Of a stretch of 64,000 bases of DNA, positions 9,186-17,524 are shown one piece after another. This DNA comes from Imhoffiella fuscus (GTDB lineage Bacteria; Pseudomonadota; Gammaproteobacteria; Chromatiales; Chromatiaceae). The translations under genes were made by a program, and so were the position numbers. The DNA lies in contig NZ_JBHUHX010000001.1 of the NCBI RefSeq assembly GCF_042682685.1, positions 62,001 to 126,000 on the forward strand, given 5' to 3'. Each line of letters starts with the position of its first letter. The stretch's first letter is position 1. Under the pieces are notes generated by a model. The model saw only the letters and a program-made list of their open reading frames with translations. It was not told where the DNA came from and made no database searches.

Positions 9186-9983
9186 TCAGGCCTTCAGCTT
9201 GTCGTTTAGGAAGGGGGTGATGAGGTCCAGAATGGCGCGGTGGACCTTGAGGTTTCCGGCGACGAGATTGCCGGTCTCCAGATAGCGGGTGCCGCCGCTC
9301 AGATCGGTGACCGTTCCCCCCGCTTCCTGCACCAGCAGGGCGCCAGCGGCGCAGTCCCAGGGCGAAAGGCCCAGTTCCCAGAATCCATCGGTACGGCCCG
9401 CCGCGACATAGGCCAGGTCGAGGGCGGCCGATCCGGGGCGGCGCAGTCCGGCCGTGGCCTCGGTCATGGCCTTGAACATGCCGACATAGGCGTCGATGTA
9501 CCGCTGGTCGCGGAAGGGAAATCCGGTGCCGATGAGTGCGCCGTCGAGCGACGGGCGGTTGGTGACGCGGATCTTGCGGTCGTTGAGCTGGGCGCCCTGT
9601 CCGCGCGCGGCGGTGAACATCTCCTCGCGCAGCGGATCGTAGACCACGCCGCATTCGAGCTGTCCCTTGTGCTTGAGCGCGATGGATACGGAGTATTGGG
9701 GGAAGCCGTGAAGATAGTTGGTGGTTCCGTCCAGGGGATCGATGATCCACTGAAAGTCGCCGCTGCCCTGTTCGCCGCTTTCCTCGGCCAGGATGGCGTG
9801 ATTGGGGAAGCGTCCCCGCAGCTCTTGGATGATGGCGGCTTCGGCGGCGCGATCGACGTCGCTGACGAAGTCGTTGTGACTCTTGGACTCGAATTTGATC
9901 TGATCGACGCGATCCGAGAAGCGCAGGAGTATTCTGCCGGCACTGCGAGCGGCACGGATGGCGATGTTGAGACTTGGGTGCAT
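9186..9983 (-). CDS. suhB: Inositol-1-monophosphatase family protein SuhB
   Basis: The protein has 265 residues from MHPSLNIAIRAARSAG. The metal-binding signatures of the family are present: EESGEQ near residue 68, WIIDPLDGTTNYLHGFP near 82-98, and WDCAAGALLVQEAGG near 213. In enterobacteria SuhB dephosphorylates inositol phosphate and also acts with RNA polymerase in rRNA antitermination. The ATG at 9983 matches the usual family start; reading further upstream adds about 150 unrelated residues that run into the divergent trmJ gene. The suhB-trmJ-iscR neighbourhood is classical for gammaproteobacteria. Confidence 0.92.
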   Translation of the reverse strand: MHPSLNIAIRAARSAGRILLRFSDRVDQIKFESKSHNDFVSDVDRAAEAAIIQELRGRFPNHAILAEESGEQGSGDFQWIIDPLDGTTNYLHGFPQYSVSIALKHKGQLECGVVYDPLREEMFTAARGQGAQLNDRKIRVTNRPSLDGALIGTGFPFRDQRYIDAYVGMFKAMTEATAGLRRPGSAALDLAYVAAGRTDGFWELGLSPWDCAAGALLVQEAGGTVTDLSGGTRYLETGNLVAGNLKVHRAILDLITPFLNDKLKA

Positions 9984-10011
9984 GTCGTGAAGGATATCCC
10001 GAGCGGTCGCT

Positions 10012-10031
10012 GTATCATAGCTCGATGATAC
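10012..10031. promoter_or_regulatory. Inverted repeat in suhB/trmJ divergent promoter region
   Basis: GTATCAT, a 6-base spacer (AGCTCG) and ATGATAC form a perfect 7-bp inverted repeat in the 76-base gap between the divergent starts. Each arm contains TATCAT, a reasonable -10 hexamer for each direction, so it could be a symmetrical divergent promoter or an operator. No good -35 box was found. Confidence 0.35.
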
Positions 10032-10059
10032 GGCGATATTCTTGATGAACTGACCGCGC

Positions 10060-10836
10060 ATGATAGACCAAATGACCGACTCGCTCGCACGAATCCGCTT
10101 CGTGCTGGTGGAGACGACCCACACCGGCAACATGGGGGCGATGGCCCGAGCGATGAAGACCATGGGTCTCTCGCGCATGGAACTGGTGTCCCCAAAGACC
10201 CGTCCGGATGCCGAGTCCATGGCCCGCGCCTCGGGTGCCGACGCGCTGCTCGAGTCGGCAGGCGTCCATGAGAACCTGGTGGATGCGCTTGCCGGCTGTC
10301 GGTTGGTGATCGGTGCCAGCGCCCGTTTGCGCAGTATCGAGTGGCCGCTGCTCGATCCGTCCGAGTGCGCGCGCCGTTTGCTGGACGAGGCCGCCGAGGG
10401 CGATGTCGCCCTGGTGTTCGGACGCGAGAGCTCTGGGCTGTCCAACGATGAGTTGGCCCGCTGTCATTATCTGGTGCACATCCCCACCAATCCCGACTTC
10501 AGCTCGCTGAACATCGCCGCAGCCGGCCAGGTGCTGGCCTACGAGATCCGACGTCAGGCGCTCGCCGGCGTTCGGCGCGAGTCCGCTGCGGTTTCGGAGG
10601 AGCGGCGCGATTTGGCGCCGGCCGATGAGATGGAGGGTTTCTTTGGCCATTTGCTCGAAACGCTGCTGCATATCGGGTTCAGCGACCCAGAGCAGTCGCG
10701 CACCCTCATGAAGCGTTTGCGGCGTCTGTTCAATCGCGCGCGTCTCGACCGTGTCGAGCTCAATATCCTGCGCGGCATCCTCAATGCCGCCCAGGGACGC
10801 AAGACGTCCGACCGTTTCAAGCGGCACGACGCCTAG
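10060..10836 (+). CDS. trmJ: tRNA (cytidine/uridine-2'-O-)-methyltransferase TrmJ
   Basis: A 258-residue SPOUT-class methyltransferase that 2'-O-methylates position 32 of tRNAs. Family motifs: IRFVLVETTHTGNMGAMARAM at the N-terminus, LVFGRESSGLSNDELARC (motif 2) near residue 123, and IPTNPDFSSLNIAAAGQVLAYEI (motif 3 with the trefoil knot) near 145. The C-terminal 90 residues form the helical extension usual for TrmJ. The start could be ATG 10060 or ATG 10072 (MTDSLARIRF); no clear ribosome site decides. It leads the trmJ-cysE-iscR series. Confidence 0.92.
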   Translation: MIDQMTDSLARIRFVLVETTHTGNMGAMARAMKTMGLSRMELVSPKTRPDAESMARASGADALLESAGVHENLVDALAGCRLVIGASARLRSIEWPLLDPSECARRLLDEAAEGDVALVFGRESSGLSNDELARCHYLVHIPTNPDFSSLNIAAAGQVLAYEIRRQALAGVRRESAAVSEERRDLAPADEMEGFFGHLLETLLHIGFSDPEQSRTLMKRLRRLFNRARLDRVELNILRGILNAAQGRKTSDRFKRHDA

Positions 10837-10889
10837 ACCTGCCGGTCTCGGCGACGATCCGCACCCGTTTCAGACAGTGAGTGAGATTC

Positions 10890-11681
10890 ATGTTCGCCCG
10901 ATTGAATGAAGATATCCGTTGCGTCTTCGACCGCGATCCGGCCGCGCGCAACGGTTTCGATGTGCTGACGACCTATCCGGGGATTCATGCCGTGATGGCC
11001 CATCGTCTGTCGCATTGGCTGTGGCACCGTGACTTCAAATGGCTGGCGCGCGTCTTGTCCAATTTCGCGCGGCTCTTCACCGGCATCGAGATCCATCCGG
11101 GCGCCGTGATCGGGCGGCGCTTCTTCATCGATCACGGCATGGGTGTCGTGATCGGAGAGACCGCCGTGATCGGCGACGATTGCACCCTGTATCATGGGGT
11201 GACGCTCGGCGGGACGAGCTGGCAGAAGGGCAAGCGTCATCCGACCCTCGGGTGTGACGTGGTCGTGGGGGCGGGGGCCAAGGTGCTGGGGCCGATCGAG
11301 ATCGGCGATGGCGCGCGGATCGGCTCCAACGCGGTCGTCGTCAAATCGGTTCCGGCCGGCGCGACGGCGGTCGGCGTGCCGGGGCGAATCATCGAGCCGG
11401 CGGGCGACGCGGCGACCCAGCGTCGTGCCGATACCGCCAAGCGGATCGGCTTCGACGCCTATGGTGCCACCCGCGATGCCCCGGACCCGGTTGCCAATGC
11501 CATCAACCGCATGCTCGATCACATCCATCACATGGATCGGCGCATGGAGGCCATGTCTCAGGCGCTCGAAGCCCAAGGCATCATGCAGTGCTTCGAGCAC
11601 GAGACTGATCTGGACTCCATGACGATGGAGTCGGCGACCAACGCGGACGGACTGGACGACCCTACCGCGCATAGGGCTTAA
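10890..11681 (+). CDS. cysE: Serine O-acetyltransferase
   Basis: A 263-residue enzyme that forms O-acetylserine from serine and acetyl-CoA, the first step of cysteine synthesis. The left-handed beta-helix hexapeptides are plain: GIEIHPGAVIGRRFFIDHGMGVVIGETAVIGDDCTLYHGVTLGG, followed by KRHPTLGCDVVVGAGAKVLGPIEIGDGARIGSNAVVVKSVP. The catalytic His lies in IDHGMG. ATG 10890 is preferred over an upstream GTG at 10881. The C-terminus is longer and more acidic than in short CysE forms. The position directly before iscR links cysteine supply to Fe-S assembly. Confidence 0.92.
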   Translation: MFARLNEDIRCVFDRDPAARNGFDVLTTYPGIHAVMAHRLSHWLWHRDFKWLARVLSNFARLFTGIEIHPGAVIGRRFFIDHGMGVVIGETAVIGDDCTLYHGVTLGGTSWQKGKRHPTLGCDVVVGAGAKVLGPIEIGDGARIGSNAVVVKSVPAGATAVGVPGRIIEPAGDAATQRRADTAKRIGFDAYGATRDAPDPVANAINRMLDHIHHMDRRMEAMSQALEAQGIMQCFEHETDLDSMTMESATNADGLDDPTAHRA

Positions 11682-11710
11682 TTGATCGTTCTTGTCGGGT
11701 AACGTATGAT
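11682..11710 (+). promoter_or_regulatory. Sigma-70 promoter of iscR
   Basis: TTGATC at 11682-11687, a 17-base spacer, and TATGAT at 11705-11710 lie directly after the cysE stop and 33 bases before the iscR start. Spacing and -10 are good. A GGAGGGG ribosome site follows before the GTG start. Confidence 0.5.
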
Positions 11711-11743
11711 TCACCCTCGAAAACGAAGCCGGAGGGGCTGCAC

Positions 11744-12226
11744 GTGAGATTGACGACCAAGGGCCGCTACGCCGTGACCGCGATGCTGGATCTGGCTATC
11801 CATCAGGGGCAGGGACCGATTGCGTTGGCCGATATCGCTCAGCGGCAGGGCATTTCCCTGTCCTATTTGGAACAACTGTTCGCCAAGCTGCGTAAGCGCT
11901 CGCTCGTGACCAGCGTTCGGGGCCCGGGCGGCGGCTACAATCTCGCGCGCGCCGCCGCCGAGATCCATGTCGCCGAGGTGATCGCAGCGGTGGACGAGAG
12001 CGTCGATACCACGCGCTGTGGCGGTGCCCACAATTGTCAGGACAACGGCCCTTGCCTCACCCATGATCTTTGGCACGATCTAAGCGATCTCATCTACGAA
12101 CATCTGAATAAGATCGATCTGCAGCAGTTGGTCGATCGACGCGACGAATCCGGGCAACGCCCCCCTACGTCCTGCGCCGCCGTGGACGTCAAGCTCGACG
12201 TTCAACGCATCGTTGCGAGCGCCTGA
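11744..12226 (+). CDS. iscR: Rrf2-family Fe-S cluster regulator IscR
   Basis: A 160-residue winged-helix regulator beginning with GTG (MRLTTKGRYAVTAMLDLA). The helix-turn-helix region is IALADIAQRQGISLSYLEQLFAKLRKRSLVTSVRGPGGGY. The [2Fe-2S] ligands C92, C98, C104 and H107 are all in place (CGGAHNCQDNGPCLTH), so it should sense Fe-S status like the E. coli protein. In most relatives iscR leads iscSUA-hscBA-fdx; here only an HscB-like gene follows, so IscR must control other targets such as a suf or second isc operon elsewhere (inference). Confidence 0.93.
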   Translation: MRLTTKGRYAVTAMLDLAIHQGQGPIALADIAQRQGISLSYLEQLFAKLRKRSLVTSVRGPGGGYNLARAAAEIHVAEVIAAVDESVDTTRCGGAHNCQDNGPCLTHDLWHDLSDLIYEHLNKIDLQQLVDRRDESGQRPPTSCAAVDVKLDVQRIVASA

Positions 12227-12356
12227 AGGACCATTCGCCCATGAGGTGGGGGGCTGGCCTGAACAAGCACTTGCCTTCGTCGTCAATCCGGTTAGCATGA
12301 GGCTACCCGGCCAGCCTAGGGTCGTCTTGATTGCGGACGGGTGACCTTCTTCACCC

Positions 12357-12926
12357 ATGCTGCTCGTCGTGCTGAACTCCACCAAGAACTATTTCGAACT
12401 CTTCGACCTTCCGATGAGCTTCGCGATCGATGCCAGCCTGTTGGCCGAGCGGTATCGCGCCCTGCTCAGAAGCGCCCGGAGGATCCGTTACGGAATCGAC
12501 AACGATGTCGATTCCGCCGGAAACGTTCGGGCCTTGACCCAGGTCGAGGAGGCCTACCGCACCCTGACCGATCCGCTCTCCAGGGCGGAATATCTCTTCA
12601 GCCTCTATTCGGAGACTGCGGCAGAGTCTGGCGATTACGCCGAGATTCGCGGGAATCGCGGGGCGTCCCTCATGGAGGAGATGGAGCTGCGCGAGACGCT
12701 GGCCGAGGCAACCAGCCGGCCGGATCCCGCAACCGCAGTGGCCGAGATCCTGACCAGTCTCGCTGAGGAGTGCGCTGCGCTCGACAAGGAACTCCACGAT
12801 TTGCTCGCCGATCCGTGCCCGAGCAATCTGCGCGCGGCGCGTCAGATCGTCCGCAAGCTCCAGTCTTTGAGCCGCTGCCGGCGCGATGCCGAGGAGCGGC
12901 GGCTCGAACTGGGTATTCAGGACTGA
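12357..12926 (+). CDS. hscB: HscB-like co-chaperone lacking the HPD motif
   Basis: A 189-residue HscB homologue: NYFELFDLPMSFAIDASLLAERYRALL matches the J-domain start, VEEAYRTLTDPLSRAEYLF matches J-domain helices III-IV, and the C-terminal half matches the HscB helical bundle that binds the IscU scaffold. The HPD tripeptide that every active J-protein needs to stimulate Hsp70 ATPase is replaced by R41-R42-I43. The codons read cleanly in frame, so this is substitution and not a frameshift. It follows iscR after 130 bases. No hscA, iscU or fdx adjoins it. It may retain scaffold binding only, or be decaying. Confidence 0.75.
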   Translation: MLLVVLNSTKNYFELFDLPMSFAIDASLLAERYRALLRSARRIRYGIDNDVDSAGNVRALTQVEEAYRTLTDPLSRAEYLFSLYSETAAESGDYAEIRGNRGASLMEEMELRETLAEATSRPDPATAVAEILTSLAEECAALDKELHDLLADPCPSNLRAARQIVRKLQSLSRCRRDAEERRLELGIQD

Positions 12927-12951
12927 CTCAGGCGCCTGTCGGGGTGTCTTC

Positions 12952-13380
12952 TCAGCACTGCTCCCAGGGAAGTCCCTGGAAGCGCCATCCGCCGAGGGTG
13001 CTGCGATGGTGCTGTTCGTCGAGATCGCCCTCGAATCCCTCATCGACGTGGTAGACCGCTTTGAACCCCTCGCTGACGAGTGCCTTGCCGGCTTCGAGCG
13101 AGCGTTTGCCGCTGCGGCAGATGAGGATCACCGGGGCGCACCCTGCATTTTGGTCGCAGACGGCGCCTCCGAGCAGAAGCTTGCGAATCTCGGTAACGAA
13201 ATGCGGGTTGACGACCCAGTCGGGCTCGTCGATCCAGGGGACGTGGACGGCCCCCTTGGGATGCCCGACGAAGAGGAACTCCATGGAGGAGCGAATATCC
13301 ACCAGCACCGCCTGCGGATGGGATTCGAGCAGTTCCATGGCCTCCTGAGGACTCAGTCCCTTCGGTTGATCTTCGTTCAT
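12952..13380 (-). CDS. Rhodanese-like sulfurtransferase
   Basis: A 142-residue single-domain rhodanese. LLESHPQAVLVDIRSSMEFLFVGHPKGAVHVPWI is the usual N-terminal half, and ILICRSGKRSLEAGKAL holds the active-site loop, C-R-S-G-K-R, whose Cys carries the persulfide. The start ATG 13380 has a GGAGGAA ribosome site; upstream in-frame codons lack one. It has no signal peptide, so it is cytoplasmic. It converges on the hscB-like gene. In sulfur oxidisers such proteins relay sulfane sulfur between carriers; the partner here is not shown by the sequence. Confidence 0.85.
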   Translation of the reverse strand: MNEDQPKGLSPQEAMELLESHPQAVLVDIRSSMEFLFVGHPKGAVHVPWIDEPDWVVNPHFVTEIRKLLLGGAVCDQNAGCAPVILICRSGKRSLEAGKALVSEGFKAVYHVDEGFEGDLDEQHHRSTLGGWRFQGLPWEQC

Positions 13381-13701
13381 GCGGTCTTCCTCCAGATCGG
13401 GGTTCGGTTGGTGGTTGGTGTCGTTGCCATGCAACGGCGGAATGCAGTCGCCTTGATGTTCCGTCGGCCCATCGGGAGCCGGGGTTTCGCATGTGGCGAT
13501 CGTTTTCGTGTCTGGCGCGATCATAGCGGCTCGGTGTTCGAACCGCGCGCACCGATGCCAGGTTTGTCCGGCGGGGCGCGTTGCTCGATCCGGTTGGCTT
13601 CGTCCTCGGTCAGCTAGCCCAGCTAACTAGGGGCGATACGTCTTTTTTTCATCTTGCGGGCCGGATCGGGGCGCCTGGATGGCCTTTTCGAGGAGAATCG
13701 A
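13381..13701. other. Divergent gap between rhodanese and acyltransferase
   Basis: A 321-base stretch between divergent starts. It should hold promoters in both directions. A T7 run occurs at about 13643-13649. I see no convincing promoter pair, operator or small gene in it. Confidence 0.4.
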
Positions 13702-14673
13702 TTGGCGAAGCAATCCCAACAACAAACAAATCGGACCTTCGGTGTGGTCTGGAAGGACGCGCTGGCGCATTTTCTGGTGCGTCTCATCGCTCGTCTGCCC
13801 CTGTCGACGACCCATCGTCTAGGCGCGTTCGCCGGGGCGATCGTCGCGCGCTGGCCGAATCGGCAGCGCCGCAATGCGCTCATGAATATCGCGCTCTGCA
13901 TGCCGCATCTGTCTGCCAAGGAGCAGGTACGTCTGCGCGATTGCAATCTCAGGGAATTCGGCAAGACCTACGCCGAGATCGGCTATCTCTGGCTGCGCCC
14001 GGTCGATCAGGTCTTGGGGTTGGTGAAGGAGGTCCGAGGGGCCGAATGGCTGCGACGGGAAGAGGGGAAGGGGGTGATCGTGCTCTCTCCGCACATCGGA
14101 GCCTGGGAGCTGGCGGGGCTCTATCTCGCGGCGCAAGGGCCGACAGCCATTTTCTACAAACCCCAGCGCTATCTCGACGACCTCATCCGTGCCGCTCGCG
14201 CGCGAACCGGAGGGGAGTTGGCGCCCATTACCGCCAAAGGCATCCGGGTGCTGGTTCAGGCGCTGGAGCGCGGCGATTTCGTCGGGATCCTGCCGGATCA
14301 GGAGCCCAAGGCCAACAAGGGTGCCGTTTTCGCGCCCTTCTTCGGCATACCCGCATTCACCATGCTACTGGTCAATCGACTGGCCAAGCGCACTGGGGCC
14401 CCGGTGGTGTTCCTCTTCGCCGAGCGTCTGGCCGAGGGAGGATTCAGGCTGCACTGCATCCCTGCGCCCGAGGGGGTCGCCAACGCGGATGACGAGGTCG
14501 CTGCGCGTGCGCTCAACGAAGGGATCGAGCGTTGCGTCCTGACCTGTCCCGAGCAGTATCTCTGGTCCTACAAGCGTTTTCGTCGGCGTCCAGAGGGCGG
14601 GGCCAAGGTCTATACGGGTCCGTTGGACGACGCCCATGTCTTTCGCCATGTGAGGCGTTTGCGAGACGATTGA
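13702..14673 (+). CDS. Lipid A acyltransferase, LpxL/HtrB family
   Basis: A 323-residue inner-membrane acyltransferase that adds a secondary acyl chain to lipid A. VIVLSPHIGAWELAGLYLAAQGP carries the catalytic H-x4-E, and GDFVGILPDQEPKANKGAVFAPFFGIPAFT is the family acceptor-binding block. YLWSYKRFRRRP near the C-terminus is diagnostic. The TTG at 13702 is favoured as start because AGGAGA lies five bases before it; an in-frame start at 13654 has no ribosome site. The hydrophobic helix FLVRLIARLPLS near the N-terminus is the membrane anchor. Confidence 0.88.
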   Translation: MAKQSQQQTNRTFGVVWKDALAHFLVRLIARLPLSTTHRLGAFAGAIVARWPNRQRRNALMNIALCMPHLSAKEQVRLRDCNLREFGKTYAEIGYLWLRPVDQVLGLVKEVRGAEWLRREEGKGVIVLSPHIGAWELAGLYLAAQGPTAIFYKPQRYLDDLIRAARARTGGELAPITAKGIRVLVQALERGDFVGILPDQEPKANKGAVFAPFFGIPAFTMLLVNRLAKRTGAPVVFLFAERLAEGGFRLHCIPAPEGVANADDEVAARALNEGIERCVLTCPEQYLWSYKRFRRRPEGGAKVYTGPLDDAHVFRHVRRLRDD

Positions 14674-14688
14674 GCGGCGGGATCGTAG

Positions 14689-14724
14689 GCCCCAGGGAAG
14701 TCGCCAGCAGGCGACAGGCCGGGG
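14689..14724. terminator. Hairpin between convergent lpxL-type and soxZ genes
   Basis: An outer GCCCC/GGGGC pair (14689-14693 with 14720-14724) encloses an inner TCGCC-AGCA-GGCGA stem-loop (14701-14714). It lies between the two convergent stops. No T-run follows, so it is only a candidate. Confidence 0.35.
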
Positions 14725-14752
14725 CGCTATCGGATCCGTGGGGCGGACGCTA

Positions 14753-15064
14753 TCAGGAGATGGTGTCGGAGGCGCTGCTGGATTCGCCCTTGTTGTCGGT
14801 CCAGGCGATCTCGATCGGATCGCCGACCGCGCCGCCCTTGAACTTGAAAGAGAGGTAGGGATTTTTGGAAACCCCGCCGCTCCAGGATGCGGTCATCACG
14901 ACCTGGTCCTTGTATTTGCCGACGACCTCCTGGATGAAGTGTGCCGGGACCAATTCTCCGGTCTTGCTGTCCTTGCGCAGTCCGGTTTCCATCGGGTGGC
15001 TCATCAGGCATTTGACGGTGGTTTCATCGCCGCTCAGTTTGGCGCGAATCTTGATGTCTGGCAT
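14753..15064 (-). CDS. soxZ: Thiosulfate oxidation carrier subunit SoxZ
   Basis: A 103-residue immunoglobulin-like protein, full length for SoxZ (MPDIKIRAKLSGDETTVKCLMSHPMETGLRKD). It pairs with SoxY in the periplasm to carry the sulfur substrate during thiosulfate oxidation. It has no signal peptide, because SoxZ is co-exported with SoxY. It is the second gene after soxY, 70 bases downstream. No other sox gene (soxB, soxXA) adjoins, consistent with purple sulfur bacteria in which soxYZ lies apart. Confidence 0.93.
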   Translation of the reverse strand: MPDIKIRAKLSGDETTVKCLMSHPMETGLRKDSKTGELVPAHFIQEVVGKYKDQVVMTASWSGGVSKNPYLSFKFKGGAVGDPIEIAWTDNKGESSSASDTIS

Positions 15065-15134
15065 CGTCTCAATCCTCTATTGGCGTCTTTGATCGGGAGG
15101 CGGTGTTGCTTGAGGCGGTCGGTGAAGCCGTGGC

Positions 15135-15608
15135 TCAGCCGCCGCATCCGCCGATGGTGACCTTGACGTTCTTCGCGTTTTTGTAAAGCGTGTCCCCGAC
15201 CTTGACGACCGCGACCACGTCGGCCGTTTTGGCCATCTTGATACGGGTTGCGACGAAAGGAAGGGCGATCGGCGACAGCTCGAACGAGGCGATCAGCGGG
15301 GTTTGGTTGCCGGAGGCGATGATGGCGATCGAGGTGACCCCCTCCAGGTCCGTTTCCACCGTGACCGGAACCACTGCGCCGTTCTCGGCGATGTCCGGGG
15401 CTTTGATCTTGATCTTGTCGCTGACCTCGGCGTTGTCGGCCCCCATGAGGCTGCTCAAGGCGGTGGGGATGTCCTTGGCACGGAAGGCGGTCTCGTTCCA
15501 TTCGGCCAGCACGCGTCCAGGTGTCAGCAATCCGGCTCCGGCCGCGAGGCCGATCGAGCCGGCTGCCAGAGAGCCTTTCAGTAGGATTCTACGTTTCGCG
15601 TCGATCAT
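15135..15608 (-). CDS. soxY: Thiosulfate oxidation carrier protein SoxY
   Basis: A 157-residue protein with a twin-arginine-type signal (RRILLKGSLAAGSIGLAAGAGLL, cleavage near ALA/EW, residue 36). The last residues, GGCGG, hold the Cys that covalently carries the sulfur intermediate on a swinging arm. It works with SoxZ in the periplasm. ATG 15608 has an AGGAGAT ribosome site (seen on the minus strand) and gives the proper Tat N-terminus; the longer in-frame reading does not. It heads a two-gene soxYZ operon. Confidence 0.94.
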   Translation of the reverse strand: MIDAKRRILLKGSLAAGSIGLAAGAGLLTPGRVLAEWNETAFRAKDIPTALSSLMGADNAEVSDKIKIKAPDIAENGAVVPVTVETDLEGVTSIAIIASGNQTPLIASFELSPIALPFVATRIKMAKTADVVAVVKVGDTLYKNAKNVKVTIGGCGG

Positions 15609-15861
15609 GCAGGATCTCCTGTCGAGCGTCAGTGATGAAATGAAATGGGCGAGCCTAATGGTCGAATGCAACGTCCTGGCTCGCTGAAGGACGGTCTTGC
15701 CGTGATGGGGGCGAGCCGGTCGAATGTGTAGTACGGCAACGGAGATAGGGACGCTCCGCCGGTTGCACCGCGACCCCGAGCTTACAGCAGTCCTCGCGGG
15801 CCTTGAAAGGGCTTGCGTTCGGCTGGCAACGCCTGCAGATCACGGCCCTTGATACGGCGCG

Positions 15862-17367
15862 TCAGCCGGTCCGGCCTTCCCCTCGATTCCTGTCCTTTCC
15901 CTCGCGCTTCTGATCGCGTTCTTCTTCTTTCCAAGCATCCAGTCTCGCCTGGATTCGCGCGGCGTCGTGATAGGGAATATCGCGCTCGCGCAGGGCGAAC
16001 TCAAGTTGACGGATCGCCGGTTCGAGGTCGCCCTCGGCATAGAGCTTTTCGGCACGGAATCGATGGGTCGCGGCGCGGTTGCCGGCCTTCATCGCGGCCT
16101 GCTCCAGCATGTCGTAGAGGTAGGCGTTTCCGGGGCGCAGCCTGGCGACCGTCGTCAGTTCGTCGATCGCCTTGTTCGGCTGCCCCGCGTCCAGGAGCGC
16201 CTCGGCGTAGGCCACGCGCAGCGGCCATTGATCCGATGCGAGGCTGGTCGCCTGGCGCAGCATCTGAACGGCCTGCTTGGCCTTGCCCATCTTGCGGTCG
16301 AGCCGCGCGTCAAGAATGATGAATTCGGCCTGGCTGGGTTTCGCCGACAGCAGTGCGTCGGTCAGTTCCTTGGCCTGGGACAGGTTTCCGGCGCGCTCCA
16401 GCGCCAGCGCATAGCCGTAGCGCTCGGCGATCTCGCTGCGCAGCCGTCCCTCGCGCAGCGTCTTGCGGAAATGGTCGACCGAGAGTTCCGCGCGCGAATA
16501 GGCGCGCTGGCGCAGGTTGGCGCGCGTCAATTGAAAGCCCAGGCTGTCCGGGCGTTGCCTGGCGCCGTGGTCGTCGGCGCGTCCGAGCGCATCGGCGATG
16601 CGGTTGCTGTTGACCGGGTGGGTGCGCAGGAACTCGGGCGCGTTGTTCGCATAGAGCCGGCTCGACTTGGTCAGCTTCTCGAAGAATCCGGCCATGGCGT
16701 AGGGGTCGAATCCGGCGTTCGCGAGCGTGGCGATGCCGAGCCGGTCGGCCTCCTTCTCGTTGTCGCGGGTGAAGTTGATCTGACGCTGAAGCGCTGCCGC
16801 CTGGATGCCAGCGATGGCGGCGACGCCCGCATCGGACGAGACCTGTGCGCCCAGAATGGCGGCCGCGATCAGCAGCGCGGTCGCCGGGATCGACATCTTG
16901 CTCTGGTCTTCGATGCTGCGCATCAGATGCCGTTGGGTCACGTGGGCGATTTCGTGGGCCATGACTGCGGCCAGTTCGCTTTCGGTCTCGGCGGCCAGGA
17001 CGAGACCGGCATAGACGCCGATGTAGCCCCCCGGACCGGCGAAGGCGTTGACCACGGGCTCGTCGATGAGGAAGAAGGTGAAGTTGCCCGATGCCTCGGG
17101 GTCGGCGGCGACCAGCGACTGACCGAGGGTTTCGATGTAGCTGATCAGGGTCGGGTCGTCGACGATCTTCAGCGATTCGCGCACGCTGCGCATGAAGGCC
17201 TTGCCGAGCTTCTGCTCGGCTCCGGTCGACATGACGGCGTCCGCCGAGCTGCCCATGTCCGGCAGATCGAACGCCTGGGTGGTGGGTGCTGCGAGTCCGG
17301 TCGTCGCGATCACGCCGGCCGCGAGCAGGAGTTTTCTGATTCGGGTGGGAAATCTGGTCGTCATCAT
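15862..17367 (-). CDS. bepA: Periplasmic M48 metalloprotease/chaperone BepA-like
   Basis: The protein has 501 residues. A signal peptide (KLLLAAGVIATTGLAAPTTQA, residues about 12-32) leads into an M48 peptidase domain with VMAHEIAHVTQRH (HExxH zinc site) and downstream NEKEADRLGIATLANAGFDPYAM, which provides the third Glu ligand. The C-terminal half (from about residue 300) is TPR-like (YGYALALERAGNLSQAKELTDALLSAKPSQAEF). This is the layout of BepA/YfgC, which degrades or rescues stalled outer-membrane beta-barrels at the BAM complex. The C-terminal KREGKDRNRGEG tail is extra. ATG 17367 starts the signal peptide. Confidence 0.88.
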   Translation of the reverse strand: MMTTRFPTRIRKLLLAAGVIATTGLAAPTTQAFDLPDMGSSADAVMSTGAEQKLGKAFMRSVRESLKIVDDPTLISYIETLGQSLVAADPEASGNFTFFLIDEPVVNAFAGPGGYIGVYAGLVLAAETESELAAVMAHEIAHVTQRHLMRSIEDQSKMSIPATALLIAAAILGAQVSSDAGVAAIAGIQAAALQRQINFTRDNEKEADRLGIATLANAGFDPYAMAGFFEKLTKSSRLYANNAPEFLRTHPVNSNRIADALGRADDHGARQRPDSLGFQLTRANLRQRAYSRAELSVDHFRKTLREGRLRSEIAERYGYALALERAGNLSQAKELTDALLSAKPSQAEFIILDARLDRKMGKAKQAVQMLRQATSLASDQWPLRVAYAEALLDAGQPNKAIDELTTVARLRPGNAYLYDMLEQAAMKAGNRAATHRFRAEKLYAEGDLEPAIRQLEFALRERDIPYHDAARIQARLDAWKEEERDQKREGKDRNRGEGRTG

Positions 17368-17524
17368 CGCTTGCTCAGAGAGGCGACCGTCCGCTGAGTT
17401 CCCGTCGCGACGGTCGTGCCGATTCAGGTGGGCGAGAGAAGTATGGCCGAAGGTTTTCGGCGACGGGGTGCAAACACAATGAACCCGCCGCCGGGCTTGG
17501 GTCAAGCGGGTGCATCCGCATGGA

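Noticed and set aside
15655..15843. 62-codon Cys-rich minus-strand frame between soxY and bepA
   Set aside because: The start (CRRCQPN...) looks interesting, but there is a weak ribosome site, the tail is of shadow-like composition, and nothing else supports it.
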